From Flavobacteriaceae bacterium (GTDB lineage Bacteria > Bacteroidota > Bacteroidia > Flavobacteriales > Flavobacteriaceae), in the NCBI GenBank assembly GCA_029238215.1, contig JAQWGN010000009.1, forward strand, positions 31,135-95,134: 64,000 nucleotides of DNA, written 5' to 3'. The notes beneath the pieces were generated by a model. That model had not been told where the DNA came from and made no database searches. It saw nothing but the letters and a program-made list of their open reading frames with translations. Of this stretch, positions 61,270-64,000 are shown one piece after another. Both the position numbers and the translations under genes were made by a program. Each line of letters begins with the position of its first letter. The stretch's first letter is position 1.

Positions 61270-62399
61270 TGATTGAAGTTATTGAAGTTAAAAACCGAAA
61301 GCAATTCCGTGCGTTTTTTCAATTTCCTTTTGAATTGTATCGCAATTGCGAGCAATGGGTCCCTCCTATCACCAAAGAAGAACACGCTACTTTTGATCCC
61401 AAAAAAAATAGCGTTTTCAACCATGCGATGGCGCGACTTTTTTTGGCAAAAAAGAACGGGGTTGTTGTTGGACGAGTTGCTGCAATGATTAATTGGGTTG
61501 AAGTTCAAGAATTAAAAAAGACAAAAGTGCGCTTTGGTTGGTACGACACCATAAATGATATAGAAGTTAGCAAAAAGCTTTTAAGAGCTGTTGAAGGGGT
61601 AGCAATCGCAGAAGGCATGACGTATATTGAAGGGCCTATGGGGTTTTCTAATATGGACAAAGCTGGGATATTAACGCAAGGTTTTGAGCACATGAACACC
61701 ATGATAACGTGGTACCATCATCCCTATCAAAAAGAACATTTGGAGCAATTGGGCTTGGTAAAGCAGAGTGAGTGGATTGAATTTAAAATCAACATTTATG
61801 ATGCTGAAGATGCTCCTGAAAAGGTGCGTAAATTTGCGCAGCTTATCAAAGAACGCTACAAACTCCGTATTCTCGACTTTAAAACTACGGAAGACATCGA
61901 ACCTCGAATTGATGAAATGTTTGACTTGCTTAATCAAACTTATAGCAAGCTTCAATCGTTTGTACCTATTCAGCAACACCAAATTGCACATTATAAAGAT
62001 AAGTTTCTGCCCTACGTACACCCCGACTTTATAAAATGTGTGGTCGATGAGACGGGAAAAATGGTTGCGTTTACGATTACCATGCCTTCTTTTACAAAAA
62101 CACTTAAAAAAATTAACGGTAAGATGTCGGTATTGGGCATGTTGCGCTTATGGCGAGCGCAACGAAAGAATAACCGTGCCGCATTCTATCTAATTGGAAT
62201 TGAGGAAAGCTATCAAAATAAAGGAGTCACTGCTATCATATTTCAAGAAATACAGGACATGTTTAACCGACGTGGAATTACTGAAGTTGAAACCAATCCA
62301 GAGCTTGAAGAAAATAAGGCCATACAAGCCCTTTGGAAAAACTATGAGCATCAATTACACAAGCGCCGACGTACGTACCGTAAAGAAATATCCTATTGA
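61269..62399 (+). CDS. GNAT-like N-acetyltransferase family protein
   Basis: VVGRVAAMINW, GPMGFSNMDKAGILTQGF, NKGVTAIIFQEIQDMFNRRGITEVETNPELEENKAIQALW. Confidence 0.8.
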   Translation: MIEVIEVKNRKQFRAFFQFPFELYRNCEQWVPPITKEEHATFDPKKNSVFNHAMARLFLAKKNGVVVGRVAAMINWVEVQELKKTKVRFGWYDTINDIEVSKKLLRAVEGVAIAEGMTYIEGPMGFSNMDKAGILTQGFEHMNTMITWYHHPYQKEHLEQLGLVKQSEWIEFKINIYDAEDAPEKVRKFAQLIKERYKLRILDFKTTEDIEPRIDEMFDLLNQTYSKLQSFVPIQQHQIAHYKDKFLPYVHPDFIKCVVDETGKMVAFTITMPSFTKTLKKINGKMSVLGMLRLWRAQRKNNRAAFYLIGIEESYQNKGVTAIIFQEIQDMFNRRGITEVETNPELEENKAIQALWKNYEHQLHKRRRTYRKEISY

Positions 62400-63790
62400 A
62401 TATTAACGATACCATAGTAGCGCTTTCTACGGCGCCAGGAAGTGCAGCCATTGCGGTAATACGGCTAAGTGGCGACCGTGCTATTTCGATTACAGAACAA
62501 GTTTTTAAATCACGTTTTGGAAAACAAGTAGCCCTTCAAAAAAGTCATCAGGTATTATTGGGTGATTTTTATCAAAACACCAAAGTCCTTGATGAAGTAT
62601 TGGTTTCTATTTTCAAAAACCCAAACTCATACACCGGAGAAGATGTGATAGAAATATCATGCCATGGATCGGTATATATACAACAACAAATTTTGCAAAC
62701 ACTGCAAAATTTAGGAGCGCGATTGGCAGAACCCGGTGAGTTTACTCTCCGTGCCTTTTTAAATAAAAAGATGGATTTAGCCCAAGCGGAAGCCGTAGCA
62801 GATCTAATCGCTTCAGAATCGGAAGCAGCGCATCATATTGCGGTACAGCATTTGCGTGGTGGAATCAGCACAAGCTTGGGACAACTTCGGGAACGGCTTC
62901 TAGAGTTTGCATCACTTATTGAATTAGAATTGGATTTTAGCGAAGAAGATGTTGCTTTTGCGGATAGAAAACAATTAAATCATTTGGTTGGTGAAATTCG
63001 TGAAACCCTAAAAAATTTATTGGATTCCTTTGCTACGGGCAATGCACTGAAAAACGGAATCCCAGTAGCATTAATTGGGAAGCCCAATGCGGGTAAATCA
63101 TCCTTACTAAACGCCCTACTACAAGAAGAAAAGGCCTTGGTTTCAGCTATTGCAGGAACGACTCGAGATAGCATTGAAGACACCCTGAGCATTGGAGGCA
63201 TTCAATACCGCTTTATGGATACTGCTGGCCTTCGGAAAACGTCTGACACCATTGAAGCCATGGGTGTAAAACGTACCAAAGAAAAGATTGAGAAAGCACG
63301 AATTCTTGTTTATGTGGTAGACCCTACAAATCAAGCGCCTGAAGAAACCCACAAAGCCCTAACGGAACTTCATAGAGATGATTGCACATTACTTTTGGTG
63401 CTCAACAAAAAAGATCTTATTGAACAAGAAACTCTTCAGGATTATATGGATCAATTGGTGACATTAAATACCGACTCACTTGTTTTTGATTCTATTGCCA
63501 TCAGCACCAAAACTAGGGATGGAATTGATGTCCTTACAGAACGCTTTAGCTCGCAAATGCAATGGAATACTGGGAGTGCATTGGTGAGCAATCAACGGCA
63601 TTGGGTTGCACTGCAAGCCGCATTTAAAAGCATCAATGAGGTTACCCAAGGCATTGTGGAAAACCGCAGTAGCGACTTGTTAGCAATTGATATTCGTCAG
63701 TCTTTACATGAACTCGGCACCATTACAGGAGAAGTCACAACAGATGACATTCTTGGTAACATTTTTGCTAATTTCTGTATTGGAAAGTGA
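62396..63790 (+). CDS. mnmE: tRNA modification GTPase MnmE
   Basis: NDTIVALSTAPGSAAIAVIRLSG, GKPNAGKSSLLNALLQEEKALVSAIAGTTRD, C-terminal GEVTTDDILGNIFANFCIGK; TTG start overlapping previous stop. Confidence 0.96.
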   Translation: MNINDTIVALSTAPGSAAIAVIRLSGDRAISITEQVFKSRFGKQVALQKSHQVLLGDFYQNTKVLDEVLVSIFKNPNSYTGEDVIEISCHGSVYIQQQILQTLQNLGARLAEPGEFTLRAFLNKKMDLAQAEAVADLIASESEAAHHIAVQHLRGGISTSLGQLRERLLEFASLIELELDFSEEDVAFADRKQLNHLVGEIRETLKNLLDSFATGNALKNGIPVALIGKPNAGKSSLLNALLQEEKALVSAIAGTTRDSIEDTLSIGGIQYRFMDTAGLRKTSDTIEAMGVKRTKEKIEKARILVYVVDPTNQAPEETHKALTELHRDDCTLLLVLNKKDLIEQETLQDYMDQLVTLNTDSLVFDSIAISTKTRDGIDVLTERFSSQMQWNTGSALVSNQRHWVALQAAFKSINEVTQGIVENRSSDLLAIDIRQSLHELGTITGEVTTDDILGNIFANFCIGK

Positions 63791-64000
63791 TTCCAAAGAA
63801 TAACAGTCGTATACTGCTTCCACTTGCTCGACTCTAACTAATTCAGATGGTGAAAGAAACGGAATACCCAATCCTAGGCCTCTTAAAATAAAAAGTGCTC
63901 CAATAATCACTACAAATACCGGAATCATTTTTAAGGTTTGTTGTTTAATTTTTTGAGTTAAAAAATTTCCTAAAAAAATGACTGAAGTCATTAGTGGTAT
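63704..64000 (-). CDS. C-terminal part of a sulfite exporter TauE/SafE (UreH-like) membrane protein
   Basis: Reading continues to the edge as IPLMTSVIFLGNFLTQKIKQQTLKMIPVFVVIIGALFILRGLGLGIPFLSP; the M at 63991 is probably internal. Confidence 0.65.
   Translation of the reverse strand: MPLMTSVIFLGNFLTQKIKQQTLKMIPVFVVIIGALFILRGLGLGIPFLSPSELVRVEQVEAVYDCYSLESLSNTEISKNVTKNVICCDFSCNGAEFM

Noticed and set aside
1-64000. CRISPR arrays, IS elements, prophage, toxin-antitoxin or known anti-phage defence genes
   Set aside because: No spaced direct repeats, transposase, integrase or defence-type motif seen; the 30.8-34.1 kb islet has no recognisable defence domain.
1-64000. tRNA or rRNA genes
   Set aside because: Intergenic gaps are mostly short and none showed a tRNA-like sequence on reading; a tRNAscan-SE run would be decisive.

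Overview
This 64 kb window is AT-rich chromosomal DNA from a Bacteroidota/Flavobacteriia-type genome. The evidence is an LpxC-FabZ fusion, a PorX-type response regulator with a PglZ domain, an 8-gene histidine operon with fused HisIE and HisB, a YfhO-family protein, and recurring TAnnTTTG promoter elements. Most of it is housekeeping: the his operon, the lpxD-lpxC/fabZ-lpxA-efp-sucD-fabG run, aroB, ppc, parC/parE, ychF, serC/serA, folE, msrA, nth, uvrA, mnmE, and an envelope/glycan block (flippase, glycosyltransferase, YfhO). I saw no IS element, prophage, CRISPR array, rRNA or tRNA. The strongest non-obvious signals are: (i) a his attenuator upstream of hisG, not in the ORF track, with a 17-aa leader MKNIYIHHHSNISFQAS, an alternative hairpin and an 11-bp terminator stem; (ii) an operator-like intergenic region between an M14 peptidase gene and an XRE regulator, with three TGTAT repeats at exact 10-bp spacing, perfect palindromes and two TTAC-N4-GTAA sites; (iii) a His-rich small protein / His-rich lipoprotein / TonB receptor cassette with a 9-4-9 palindrome in the leader, predicted to handle a transition metal; (iv) a hypothetical-gene islet at 30.8-34.1 kb carrying a 39-bp imperfect dispersed repeat; (v) a dihydroorotase-like protein that has lost its HxH metal motif; (vi) widespread 3'-overlapping convergent genes; (vii) an untracked micro-ORF downstream of nth. 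Functional names come from reading the translated proteins; no searches were run.
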